In this document: positions 31,552 through 39,880 of the stretch, one piece after another
Numbering within the stretch: position 1 is the first letter of the stretch
How the letters are laid out: each line of letters opens with the position of its first letter
Source: Xanthomonas hydrangeae
Lineage (GTDB): Bacteria > Pseudomonadota > Gammaproteobacteria > Xanthomonadales > Xanthomonadaceae
Assembly (NCBI GenBank): GCA_905142475.1
Contig: LR990730.1
Coordinates: forward strand, 4,712,001-4,776,000
DNA: 64,000 nucleotides
Direction of reading: 5' to 3'
The notes under the pieces: model-generated
Seen by the model: only the letters and a program-made list of their open reading frames with translations
The model's database searches: none
What the model was told of the DNA's origin: nothing
Translations under genes and position numbers: made by a program

Positions 31552-32106
31552 TTACTTGACCGTGATGGTCTGCGGATTACCCGCCGGCTTGCCATCCACC
31601 ATCACCTGCGCGGTGTAGGTGCCAGCCGGCCAGCCATCGGGCTTGCTGAAGCTGAGGTTGGTGGTTTCTGCGCCGGTGGTGGTCAAGGTGGCGTTCTGCT
31701 CACCAGCGACCTGGCCGTCCTGGTAGGTGAGCTTGGCCGAAACCGCCACGTTGCTTGCGCTGCCATCGGTTTTCACCGAGACGATGATGGTGTCTTTGCT
31801 GCCGATATTGGCCGACGGGGTCACCGTCTTGTCTGCGGCAGCAGTGGTGCCGACCGCAACGCTGGACACCGTCACTGCCGCACCGGTTGCGGAAGCACTG
31901 TCGGTACTGGCAGCACCGGTAGCAGTGCTCTGACCAGCTTGATCGCTTGCGGGCGGCGTGCCCGCCGGGCCGGGCATCGCTTCGGTGGCGGCACCGGAGG
32001 TCGGATCCTTCGACACGCTGGCATCTTCTTCTTTCTTGCAACCCGATAGTGCGAGCACGCCGACAAGAGCAATGGCGAGCGTGCTTGAAACGGATTTGGT
32101 ACGCAT
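31552..32106 (-). CDS. Predicted lipoprotein, Ala/Thr/Ser-rich
   Basis: A 184-residue protein with a lipoprotein signal (MRTKSVSSTLAIALVGVLALSGC, lipobox LSGC) and GGAG upstream of the start. After an Ala/Ser/Thr-rich linker the C-terminal 95 residues form an immunoglobulin-like beta pattern (TIIVSVKTDGSASNVAVSAKLTYQDGQ ... PDGWPAGTYTAQVMVDGKPAG). The GTYTAQVMVDG ending is common in accessory beta-sandwich domains. No specific family or function is recognised. Confidence 0.75.
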   Translation of the reverse strand: MRTKSVSSTLAIALVGVLALSGCKKEEDASVSKDPTSGAATEAMPGPAGTPPASDQAGQSTATGAASTDSASATGAAVTVSSVAVGTTAAADKTVTPSANIGSKDTIIVSVKTDGSASNVAVSAKLTYQDGQVAGEQNATLTTTGAETTNLSFSKPDGWPAGTYTAQVMVDGKPAGNPQTITVK

Positions 32107-32200
32107 GGATGAATCTCCGGCTAAACGAATGGGGTTTCTTGAGGAAAGCATTGAGTGAAACGGATCACCAAGCCAGCGCCTGGCCAAACCAGGCGCGCAT

Positions 32201-32494
32201 TTATGCCTTCGGCGGCAAGTGCAATACCTGTCCCGGAAAAATCTTGTCCGGATCCTTGAGCGTCTCGCGATTGGCCTCGAAAATGCGCGGCCACAGATTG
32301 CCGTCGCCATAATGGCGTTTGGCAATACTGGAAAGGCTGTCGCCCGCCTGCACGGTCACCGTCTCTTCGACGATCTGCGCCGTGCTGTGCACGCTGCTGC
32401 GGACGTTGGAAAAATCCGGCGCTGGCGTGACATCGGCGGTGCTGTCGACCGAGGAGGTTACGTTGGAAAAATCTGCTTTCTTGTCGACACTCAT
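32201..32494 (-). CDS. Small LysM domain protein
   Basis: A 97-residue protein. Residues 44-95 are a LysM domain ([49 protein letters not shown]), very close to the LysM part of YgaU/Kbp-type proteins. The N-terminal part holds a duplicated motif, [13 protein letters not shown] and [13 protein letters not shown]. There is no signal peptide and no BON domain. The ATG at 32494 has AGGA 8 bases upstream; an ATG three codons earlier lacks one. It probably binds peptidoglycan or K+ like its relatives, but that is inference. Confidence 0.82.
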   Translation of the reverse strand: MSVDKKADFSNVTSSVDSTADVTPAPDFSNVRSSVHSTAQIVEETVTVQAGDSLSSIAKRHYGDGNLWPRIFEANRETLKDPDKIFPGQVLHLPPKA

Positions 32495-32597
32495 TGCGGC
32501 CATCCTGCGTGCATCACGATGACTGCAGGGTGCGCGGAGCGCCGTTAAGCGTGGATCGCGCCGCCGTGAAGCTGGCGCGATCCTCCAACACGGCCGA

Positions 32598-33413
32598 CTA
32601 CTGGCGCAGATCGCGGAAAATCGACAGCGGTGTCGGCACGCTGGGTGAACTGCGCAACGGGTTGATGTCCAGCCCGCCCCGACGGGTATAACGCGCCTCC
32701 ACCACCAACCACTCGGGCGCGCAGCGGATCAGCACGTCATGGAAAATGCGCTCCACGCATTGCTCATGAAACTCTGCGTGGTCGCGGAAACTCACCAGAT
32801 AGCGCAGCAGGCCTTCGCGGTCGATCGGCGCGCCGCGATAGCGCAGCGTGACGCTGGCCCAATCCGGCTGACCGGTGACCGGGCAATTGGATTTGAGCAA
32901 GGCCGAGGTCAGCACTTCTTCCACGATTGGTTGTGCGTGCGAGGTTAGATAGGCGGCATTGGGCGGGCCGTAGTCGTCGATGCTGACATCCAGCGCGTCG
33001 ATCGATTCGCCCTCGCCCACCGCATCGATCGGCGGCAGACCGAATTCCACCGCCACATCGGCACCGGCGCGCGTGGACAGGTCGGAGGCGATGCGCGTGC
33101 GCACCGCTTCGGCACTGTTGAAGCGGGTGGCGTTGAGGGAGTTGAGATACAGCTTGAGCGACTTGGATTCGATCAACGACGGCGAATCGCTGGGCACATG
33201 CAAAGTCGCCGTGGCCACGCACGGCTTGCCCTGTGCATCGAGCCAGCTGAGTTCATAGGCGTGCCAGCGATCGCGGCCGATGAACGGCAGCGCGCCGGTC
33301 AGGCCGATCGCCTCGCGCCCGGCCGCGCGCGGAATCGGAAACAACAGCGACGGATCGTAACCGCTGGGGTAAGCGACCTCACGCCCGAGGGAGGAATCTT
33401 CAGGGGTATTCAT
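32598..33413 (-). CDS. queF: NADPH-dependent 7-cyano-7-deazaguanine reductase QueF
   Basis: Reduces preQ0 to preQ1 in queuosine tRNA modification. It has 271 residues, the long two-domain form. The QueF motif reads [11 protein letters not shown] at 82-92; the catalytic Cys177 is in [11 protein letters not shown] together with the general acid Asp184; FHEQCVERI supplies the substrate-binding Glu. Other que genes are not in the window. Confidence 0.95.
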   Translation of the reverse strand: MNTPEDSSLGREVAYPSGYDPSLLFPIPRAAGREAIGLTGALPFIGRDRWHAYELSWLDAQGKPCVATATLHVPSDSPSLIESKSLKLYLNSLNATRFNSAEAVRTRIASDLSTRAGADVAVEFGLPPIDAVGEGESIDALDVSIDDYGPPNAAYLTSHAQPIVEEVLTSALLKSNCPVTGQPDWASVTLRYRGAPIDREGLLRYLVSFRDHAEFHEQCVERIFHDVLIRCAPEWLVVEARYTRRGGLDINPLRSSPSVPTPLSIFRDLRQ

Positions 33414-33557
33414 GCCGCCATTTTAGGGCGAGCGGGCTGGCCGTGAGGTGTATGGCGACCGCCGGAGCGACCGCCTGGCAAACAGAAGCAGCGGGCTTCA
33501 CACAGCCCGCCGCCCAAATCACCGCCAATGGCCAGCGGGAATCGTGCACTTGCACAC

Positions 33558-33587
33558 GAATCCCTAATCCCGAATCACGAATCCCGG
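33558..33587. repeat. GAATCCC heptamer array
   Basis: Four 7-base units, gaatccc, taatccc, gaatcac and gaatccc, directly after the stop of the M20 hydrolase. A second array of the same unit lies at 39841. Confidence 0.8.
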
Positions 33588-33589
33588 TT

Positions 33590-34906
33590 TCAGCCAGCCT
33601 CACCCTGATGCAGATAATCCAGCGACACCTGCAACAGCGCGCGCAAACCCACATCCAGCGACGACTCGTCGAGCAGGAACTGCGGCGAATGGTTGCTGGG
33701 CGCGGTCGCCGGGTCGATGCCCTTGGCGGTGGAGCCGACGAAGAAGAACATCGACGGCACCTGCTGCGCATAGAACGAGAAGTCTTCCGCGCCCATCTGC
33801 AGCGGCGGTTCGTAGACATTGTCGGCGCCCACCACGGCCTGCAGGCTGGGCAGCATCCTGGCGGTCAGCGCCGGGTCGTTGACCGTGGCCGGGTTGCCGG
33901 GCTGGTCCGGCACCTGTGCCTCGACGGTGGCCCCGTGGGCGGCGGCGGTGTGTTCGGCCACAGTCTTGAGGTCGGCGAAGATCTGCTGGCGCATGGCTTC
34001 GTCGAAGGTGCGGATGGTGCCGACCATGTCCACGTCGTCGGGGATGATGTTGTAGCGGATGCCGCCCTTGATCGCGCCGAAGCTCAGCACCGCCGGCTGC
34101 TTGGACAGGTTGGCGCGGCGGCTGATCACGGTCTGCGCAGCGCCGATCATGTCGGCGCTGGCCACGATCGGGTCGATGCCGTTCCACGGCGCCGAGCCAT
34201 GCGTCTGGCGGCCGATCATCTTGATCGCGAACCGATCCGAGGCCGCCATCAGCGGGCCGCTACGCACCGCGATCTTGCCGGCCTGCACGCTGGAGAACAC
34301 ATGCAGGCCGAACACCGCCTGCGGCTTGAAGTCGGCAAACAGCCCTTCCTTGAGCATCAGCGAGGCGCCGCCCTCTTCGTTGCCGGGTGCGCCTTCTTCG
34401 GAGGGCTGAAAGATCAGCATCACTTCGCCCGGAAGCTGGTCGCGCATGCCGACCAGCGCCTCGGCCACGCCGAGCAGGATCGCGGTATGCGCGTCGTGGC
34501 CGCAGGCGTGCATCACCCCGACCTGCTCGCCGCGGTACTCGGCAGTGGCTTTGGACGCGAACGGCAGCCCCGTCTGCTCTTTGACCGGCAGAGCGTCCAT
34601 GTCTGCACGCAGGGCGATCTTGGGACCCGGCTTGCCGCCCTTGATGATGGCCACCACGCCGTGATGGGCGATGCCGGTGCGCGGCTTGAGGCCGAGCTTG
34701 CGCAGCTGCGCGGCCACCGTGGCGGCGGTGCGCTCCTCGCGGTTGGACAGTTCGGGGTGCTGATGGAAGTCGCGGCGCCACTGCACCAGCTTGGTCTGCA
34801 ACGGCGCGGCGGCGGCCTGCACTTCGGGCCGGGGCGCAGCCTGGGCGGCGGCGAGCGTGGGCAGGGCGAGCAACAGCGCGCTGGTCAGCAGGCGGGAGTG
34901 GCGCAT
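33590..34906 (-). CDS. Exported M20 family amidohydrolase (HipO/IAA-amino acid hydrolase-like)
   Basis: A 438-residue metallo-amidohydrolase with a signal peptide (MRHSRLLTSALLLALPTLAAAQ), so it is periplasmic. The family starts at WRRDFHQHPELSNREERTAA. Metal ligands are seen in MHACGHDAH, PSEEG and the distal PSNHSPQF, and the dimerisation lid begins near RQTHGSAPWNGIDPI. The family removes amino acids from N-acyl conjugates (hippurate, indole-acetyl amino acids, N-acetyl amino acids); in a plant-associated bacterium an auxin-conjugate substrate is possible but not shown. The gene is transcribed away from the RND operon. Confidence 0.9.
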   Translation of the reverse strand: MRHSRLLTSALLLALPTLAAAQAAPRPEVQAAAAPLQTKLVQWRRDFHQHPELSNREERTAATVAAQLRKLGLKPRTGIAHHGVVAIIKGGKPGPKIALRADMDALPVKEQTGLPFASKATAEYRGEQVGVMHACGHDAHTAILLGVAEALVGMRDQLPGEVMLIFQPSEEGAPGNEEGGASLMLKEGLFADFKPQAVFGLHVFSSVQAGKIAVRSGPLMAASDRFAIKMIGRQTHGSAPWNGIDPIVASADMIGAAQTVISRRANLSKQPAVLSFGAIKGGIRYNIIPDDVDMVGTIRTFDEAMRQQIFADLKTVAEHTAAAHGATVEAQVPDQPGNPATVNDPALTARMLPSLQAVVGADNVYEPPLQMGAEDFSFYAQQVPSMFFFVGSTAKGIDPATAPSNHSPQFLLDESSLDVGLRALLQVSLDYLHQGEAG

Positions 34907-35163
34907 CGAGAATCCTCTAAAGATGGTTGCTTAATGTAGTGCACCCGCGCAGCTGGCGGGCTGCGGTGGTGCCCGATTCAGCCCGCCGGTCAACCGTGGC
35001 GACCGTGGTGCGTTGCCGCTGTACTGCATCTGTGAACGTCGTGGCCGTTTCGCTTGGCGAGCCGTTACTTCAGTAACGCTCAATTGCTTGGGCGCAACGA
35101 TATGCTTCGCACAGCTGCCCCACGGTCGCATCAGCGCCCGGCCCGCCCTCAGGAGTTGTCGCA

Positions 35164-36408
35164 ATGTCGCGTTTTTGGAAGATCACACTGCTGGTCGTAG
35201 CGGTGCTTGTCGTGGTGTTCGTTGCAATGCGCATGTTCGGTGGGGGCAATCACGGCAAGCGCGCGGGCGCGCCGGACGGCAGCGGCACCGAAGACCACGG
35301 CCCGGTGCCGGTCACGGTGGTGGCCGCCACCACCCAGGACGTGCCGGTCTACGCCAGCGCATTGGGCACGGTCACCGCGCTCAACACGGTCACGGTCAGC
35401 CCGCAGGTTGGCGGCCAGCTGATGAGCCTGAATTTCCAGGAGGGCCAGGAAGTGAAGAAGGGCCAGCTGCTGGCGCAGATCGACCCGCGCAGCCTGCAGG
35501 CCAGCTATGACCAGTCGCTGGCGGCCAAGCGCCAGAATCAGGCGCTGCTGGCCACCGCGCGGGTCAACTACCAGCGCTCCAACGATCCGGCCTACAAGCA
35601 GTACGTCTCGCGCACCGATCTGGACACCCAGCGCAACCAGGTGGCGCAGTACGAGGCGGCGGTGTCGGCCAACGATGCGCAGATGCGCGCGGCTCAGGTG
35701 CAGTTGCAGTTCACCCGCATCCTGGCGCCGATCGACGGCATTGCCGGCATCCGCGGTGTGGACGTGGGCAATATCGTCAGCAACACCTCGACCATCGTCA
35801 CCCTGACCCAGATCCGCCCGATCTACGTGTCCTTCAACCTGCCCGAGCGCGAGCTGCAGGCGGTGCGCAGCGGTCAGGCGGCCGCACCGTTGGGCGTGGC
35901 GGCGCTGGATCGCGGCGATGCGCACATCATCAGCGGCGACGGCAAGCTGGACGTCATCGACAACCGCATCGCCGCCGACAGCGGCACCTTCGGCGCACGC
36001 GCGATCTTCGACAACGCCGACAACGCCCTGTGGCCGGGCCAGTTCGTCAACGTGCGCCTGCAGCTGCGCACCATCTCCGGCGGCACCGTGGTGCCGACCC
36101 AGGCGGTGCAGCGCGGCCCGGACGGCGATTACGTGTACGTGGTGGGCAGCGACAACACCGCGCAGATGCGCACCGTGGTGCAGGGCGTGGAGGTGGACGA
36201 CAGCCACGTGCAGATCACCAAGGGGCTCAAGCAGGGCGAGCGGGTGGTGACCGAAGGCCAGTTCCGCTTGAAGCCGGGCAGCAAGGTCAGCGCGCTCAAG
36301 CCGGGCGAAACACCGCCCGAGCCCACCGAGGCCGAACTCAAGGCCGTGCAGGACAAGCAGGAACGCGGCGGCGCCGGCGGCCGACGCGGCGGCGGCGGCC
36401 CGCGCTAA
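35164..36408 (+). CDS. mdtA: RND efflux periplasmic adaptor subunit (MdtA-like)
   Basis: Membrane-fusion protein that joins an inner-membrane RND pump to an outer-membrane channel. It has 414 residues. An N-terminal TM/signal anchor (FWKITLLVVAVLVVVFVAM) is followed by the lipoyl half-motif VTVSPQVGGQLMSLNFQEGQEVKKGQLLAQID, the helical hairpin around LAAKRQNQALLATARVNYQRS, and the second lipoyl half LQFTRILAPIDGIAGIRGVDVGNIV. The beta-barrel and membrane-proximal domains follow (IVTLTQIRPIYVSFNLPE), then a C-terminal Lys/Gly-rich tail. It is first in an operon with two permeases. The gene name is given by similarity of layout. Confidence 0.88.
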   Translation: MSRFWKITLLVVAVLVVVFVAMRMFGGGNHGKRAGAPDGSGTEDHGPVPVTVVAATTQDVPVYASALGTVTALNTVTVSPQVGGQLMSLNFQEGQEVKKGQLLAQIDPRSLQASYDQSLAAKRQNQALLATARVNYQRSNDPAYKQYVSRTDLDTQRNQVAQYEAAVSANDAQMRAAQVQLQFTRILAPIDGIAGIRGVDVGNIVSNTSTIVTLTQIRPIYVSFNLPERELQAVRSGQAAAPLGVAALDRGDAHIISGDGKLDVIDNRIAADSGTFGARAIFDNADNALWPGQFVNVRLQLRTISGGTVVPTQAVQRGPDGDYVYVVGSDNTAQMRTVVQGVEVDDSHVQITKGLKQGERVVTEGQFRLKPGSKVSALKPGETPPEPTEAELKAVQDKQERGGAGGRRGGGGPR

Positions 36409-36417
36409 CTCGCGACC

Positions 36418-36444
36418 ACCGGCGACGGGATTTCCGTCGCCGGT
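36418..36444 (+). promoter_or_regulatory. Intra-operon hairpin between adaptor and first permease
   Basis: A perfect 11-bp stem (accggcgacgg / ccgtcgccggt) with a gattt loop, starting 10 bases past the adaptor stop. There is no T run, so it more likely tunes RNA decay or translation between the genes than ends transcription. Confidence 0.65.
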
Positions 36445-36501
36445 GCGCGTCGGCGCATTGCGCGCCGGCACCGATTGACGTCTTCAGCAAGGATTCCCCC
36501 C

Positions 36502-39500
36502 GTGGGCTTTTCGACCATCTTCATCCGCCGTCCCATCGCCACCTCGTTGCTGATGGCGGGCATCCTGCTGCTGGGCATCCTGGGCTACCGGCAACTGCCG
36601 GTCTCCGCACTGCCGGAAATCGACGCCCCCAGCCTGGTCGTCTCCACCCAGTACCCCGGCGCCAATGCGACCACCATGGCCTCGCTGGTGACCACACCGC
36701 TGGAGCGCCAGCTCGGGCAGATCTCCGGGCTGCAGATGATGACCTCCGATTCGTCGGCAGGCCTGTCCACGATCATTCTGCAGTTCTCGATGGACCGCGA
36801 CATCGACATCGCCGCGCAGGATGTGCAGGCGGCGATCCGTCAGGCCACCCTGCCCTCGTCGCTGCCGTACCAGCCGGTCTACAACCGGGTCAATCCGGCC
36901 GACGCGGCGATCCTGACCCTCAAGCTCACCTCCGACTCGCTGCCGCTGCGCGAGGTCAACCGCTATGCCGATGCGATCCTGGCCCAGCGCCTGTCGCAGG
37001 TGCCGGGCGTGGGGCTGGTATCGATCGCCGGCAATGTGCGCCCGGCCGTGCGTATCCAGGTCAATCCGGCGCAGCTGTCGAACATGGGCCTGACCATGGA
37101 GTCGCTGCGCAGCGCGCTGACCCAGACCAATGTCAGCGCGCCCAAGGGCTCGCTCAACGGCAAGACCCAGTCCTACAGCATCGGCACCAACGACCAGCTC
37201 ACCGATGCGGCGCAATACCGCGAGACCATCATCAGCTACAGCAATGGCCGCCCGGTGCGGCTGGCCGATGTGGCCAACGTGGTCGACGGTGTGGAAAACG
37301 ACCAGCTCGCCGCCTGGGCCGATGGCAAGCCGGCGGTGCTGCTGGAAATCCGCCGCCAGCCCGGTGCCAACATCGTGCAGACGGTGGAGCAGATCCGCAG
37401 CATCCTGCCGCAGCTGCAGTCGGTATTGCCGGCCGATGTGCATCTGGAAGTGTTCGCCGACCGCACCGAAACCATCCGCGCCTCCGTGCATGAAGTGAAG
37501 TTCACCCTGGTGTTGACCATCTTCCTGGTGGTGGCGGTGATCTTCGTGTTCCTGCGCCGGCTGTGGGCCACCATCATTCCCTCGGTGGCGGTGCCGCTGT
37601 CGCTGGCCGGCACCTTCGGGGTGATGGCGTTTGCCGGCATGTCGCTGGACAACCTGTCGCTGATGGCGCTGGTGGTGGCGACCGGTTTCGTGGTCGACGA
37701 TGCGATCGTGATGATCGAAAACATCGTGCGCTACATCGAACAAGGCAAGAGCGGGCCGGAAGCGGCGGAAGAAGGCGCCAAGCAGATCGGCTTCACCGTG
37801 TTGTCGCTGACCGTGTCGCTGGTGGCGGTGTTCCTGCCGCTGCTGCTGATGCCGGGTGTCACCGGGCGCCTGTTCCATGAGTTTGCGTGGGTGCTGTCGA
37901 TTGCGGTGACGATCTCGATGCTGGTGTCGCTGACGCTGACGCCGATGATGTGTGCCTACCTGCTCAAGCCCGATGCCTTGCCCGAGGGGGAGGACGCGCA
38001 CGAGCGCGCCGCTGCCGCCGGCAAGACCAACTTGTGGACGCGCACGGTGGGCACCTACGAGCGCAGCCTGGACTGGGTCCTGGCGCATCAGCCGCTGACT
38101 TTGGCAGTGGCGATCGGTGCGGTGGCGCTGACCGTGGTGCTGTACATCGCCATTCCTAAAGGCCTGCTGCCGGAGCAGGACACCGGCTTGATCACCGGCG
38201 TGGTGCAGGCCGATCAGAACGTGGCCTTCCCGCAGATGCAGCAGCGCACCCAGGCGGTGGCCGCGGCGCTACAGAAAGACCCGGCAGTGACCGGTGTGGC
38301 AGCCTTCATCGGCGCCGGCTCGATGAACCCGACCATCAACCAGGGCCAGCTCTCGATCGTGCTGAAGACGCGCGGCGACCGCGACAGCCTGGATGAGGTG
38401 CTGCCGCGCCTGCAAAAAGCGGTGTCCGGCATTCCGGGCGTGGCGCTGTTCCTCAAGCCGGTGCAGGACGTCACCCTCGACACCCGCGTAGCCGCCACCG
38501 AGTATCAGTACTCGATGTCGGATGTGGACAGCGCCGAGCTGGCCACCTGGGCCGCACGCATGACCGAGGCGATGCGCAAGCTGCCCGAGCTGGCGGATGT
38601 GGACAACAACCTGGCCAACCAGGGACGCGCGCTGGAACTGACCATCGACCGCGACAAGGCCAGCATGCTCGGCGTGCCGATGCAGACCATCGACGACACG
38701 CTGTACGACGCCTTCGGCCAACGCCAGATCTCCACCATCTTCACCGAGCTCAATCAGTACCGCGTGGTGCTGGAAGTGGCGCCGGAATTCCGCAGCAGCA
38801 CCGCATTGATGAATCAGCTGGCGGTGGCCAGCAACGGCAGCGGCGCGTTGACCGGCACCAATGCGACCAGCTTCGGTCAGGTGAGCTCGTCCAACTCGTC
38901 CACCGCCACCGGTGTGGGCGCGCAGAACACCGGCATCGTGGTCGGCGCCGGCAGCATCATCCCGCTGGCTGCATTGGCCGAGGCCAAGGTCACCAACACG
39001 CCGTTGGTGGTGAGCCACCAACAACAGCTGCCGGCGGTCACGGTCTCGTTCAATCTGGCGCCGGGCCATTCGCTGTCGCAGGCGGTGGAGGCGATCGAAC
39101 AGGCGCGCGAAGACCTCAGGATTCCGACCCAGGTACATGCCGAGTTCGTCGGCAAGGCGGCCGAATTCACCGGCAGCCAGACCGATATCGTGTGGCTGCT
39201 GCTGGCCTCGATCGTGGTGATCTACATCGTGCTGGGCGTGCTCTACGAGAGCTACATCCACCCGCTGACGATCATCTCCACGCTGCCGCCGGCCGGTGTC
39301 GGCGCGCTGCTGGCGTTGATGATGTGCGGACTGAGCCTGTCGGTGGACGGCATCGTCGGCATCGTGCTGCTGATCGGCATCGTCAAGAAGAACGCGATCA
39401 TGATGATCGACTTCGCCATCGACGCCCGCCGCGAAGGCGCCAACGCGCACGAAGCGATCCGGCGCGCTTGCCTGCTGCGCTTCCGCCCGATCATGATGAC

Positions 39501-39750
39501 CACCGCCGCCGCGATGCTGGGCGCATTGCCGCTGGCGCTGGGCACCGGCATCGGCTCGGAGCTGCGGCGTCCGCTGGGCATCGCCATCGTTGGCGGCCTG
39601 TTGCTCTCGCAGCTGGTGACGCTGTACACCACGCCGGTGATCTATCTGTACATGGAACGCGCCGGCGAGCGCGTGCGCGATTGGCGTGCGCGCCGTGCCG
39701 CACGCCGTGACGGCGCGAACCCGGCCTCCACGTCGGAGCGCCCGGCATGA
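36502..39750 (+). CDS. mdtB: RND multidrug efflux permease (MdtB-like)
   Basis: A proton-driven inner-membrane pump of 1082 residues with 12 TM helices and two large periplasmic loops. It begins VGFSTIFIRRPIATSLLMAGILLLGILGYRQLPVSALPEIDAP, the RND opening. The proton-relay acidic pair appears in TGFVVDDAIVMIENI in TM4. GIVKKNAIMMIDFAIDARREGANAHEAI and FRPIMMTTAAAMLGALPLALGTGIGSELRRPLGIA are the late conserved loops. I chose GTG at 36502 because AAGGA lies 8 bases upstream; the frame is open slightly further. It forms an operon with the adaptor and a second, different permease, the MdtABC arrangement in which two permeases form a mixed trimer. Confidence 0.92.
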   Translation: MGFSTIFIRRPIATSLLMAGILLLGILGYRQLPVSALPEIDAPSLVVSTQYPGANATTMASLVTTPLERQLGQISGLQMMTSDSSAGLSTIILQFSMDRDIDIAAQDVQAAIRQATLPSSLPYQPVYNRVNPADAAILTLKLTSDSLPLREVNRYADAILAQRLSQVPGVGLVSIAGNVRPAVRIQVNPAQLSNMGLTMESLRSALTQTNVSAPKGSLNGKTQSYSIGTNDQLTDAAQYRETIISYSNGRPVRLADVANVVDGVENDQLAAWADGKPAVLLEIRRQPGANIVQTVEQIRSILPQLQSVLPADVHLEVFADRTETIRASVHEVKFTLVLTIFLVVAVIFVFLRRLWATIIPSVAVPLSLAGTFGVMAFAGMSLDNLSLMALVVATGFVVDDAIVMIENIVRYIEQGKSGPEAAEEGAKQIGFTVLSLTVSLVAVFLPLLLMPGVTGRLFHEFAWVLSIAVTISMLVSLTLTPMMCAYLLKPDALPEGEDAHERAAAAGKTNLWTRTVGTYERSLDWVLAHQPLTLAVAIGAVALTVVLYIAIPKGLLPEQDTGLITGVVQADQNVAFPQMQQRTQAVAAALQKDPAVTGVAAFIGAGSMNPTINQGQLSIVLKTRGDRDSLDEVLPRLQKAVSGIPGVALFLKPVQDVTLDTRVAATEYQYSMSDVDSAELATWAARMTEAMRKLPELADVDNNLANQGRALELTIDRDKASMLGVPMQTIDDTLYDAFGQRQISTIFTELNQYRVVLEVAPEFRSSTALMNQLAVASNGSGALTGTNATSFGQVSSSNSSTATGVGAQNTGIVVGAGSIIPLAALAEAKVTNTPLVVSHQQQLPAVTVSFNLAPGHSLSQAVEAIEQAREDLRIPTQVHAEFVGKAAEFTGSQTDIVWLLLASIVVIYIVLGVLYESYIHPLTIISTLPPAGVGALLALMMCGLSLSVDGIVGIVLLIGIVKKNAIMMIDFAIDARREGANAHEAIRRACLLRFRPIMMTTAAAMLGALPLALGTGIGSELRRPLGIAIVGGLLLSQLVTLYTTPVIYLYMERAGERVRDWRARRAARRDGANPASTSERPA

Positions 39751-39840
39751 CCACTGGTGCAGCGAAGGCTGATCGGATTTCCGGCCTGCGGCGGCGCATG
39801 CCCGCACGCGCATTCGGGCGTGGCTTTGGCCCTGCTTGCC

Positions 39841-39870
39841 GACTCCCGACTCCCGATTCCCGAATCCCGG
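39841..39870. repeat. GAATCCC-type heptamer array
   Basis: Four 7-base units, gactccc, gactccc, gattccc and gaatccc, ending 11 bases before the start of the second permease. This is the same family as the array at 33558. Placed so near a start codon, it overlaps where a ribosome binding site would be. Confidence 0.78.
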
Positions 39871-39880
39871 CGCCACAGCC

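Noticed and set aside
36484..38088. 534-codon minus-strand open frame
   Set aside because: Antisense of the first RND permease, His/Arg/Gln-rich with no family.
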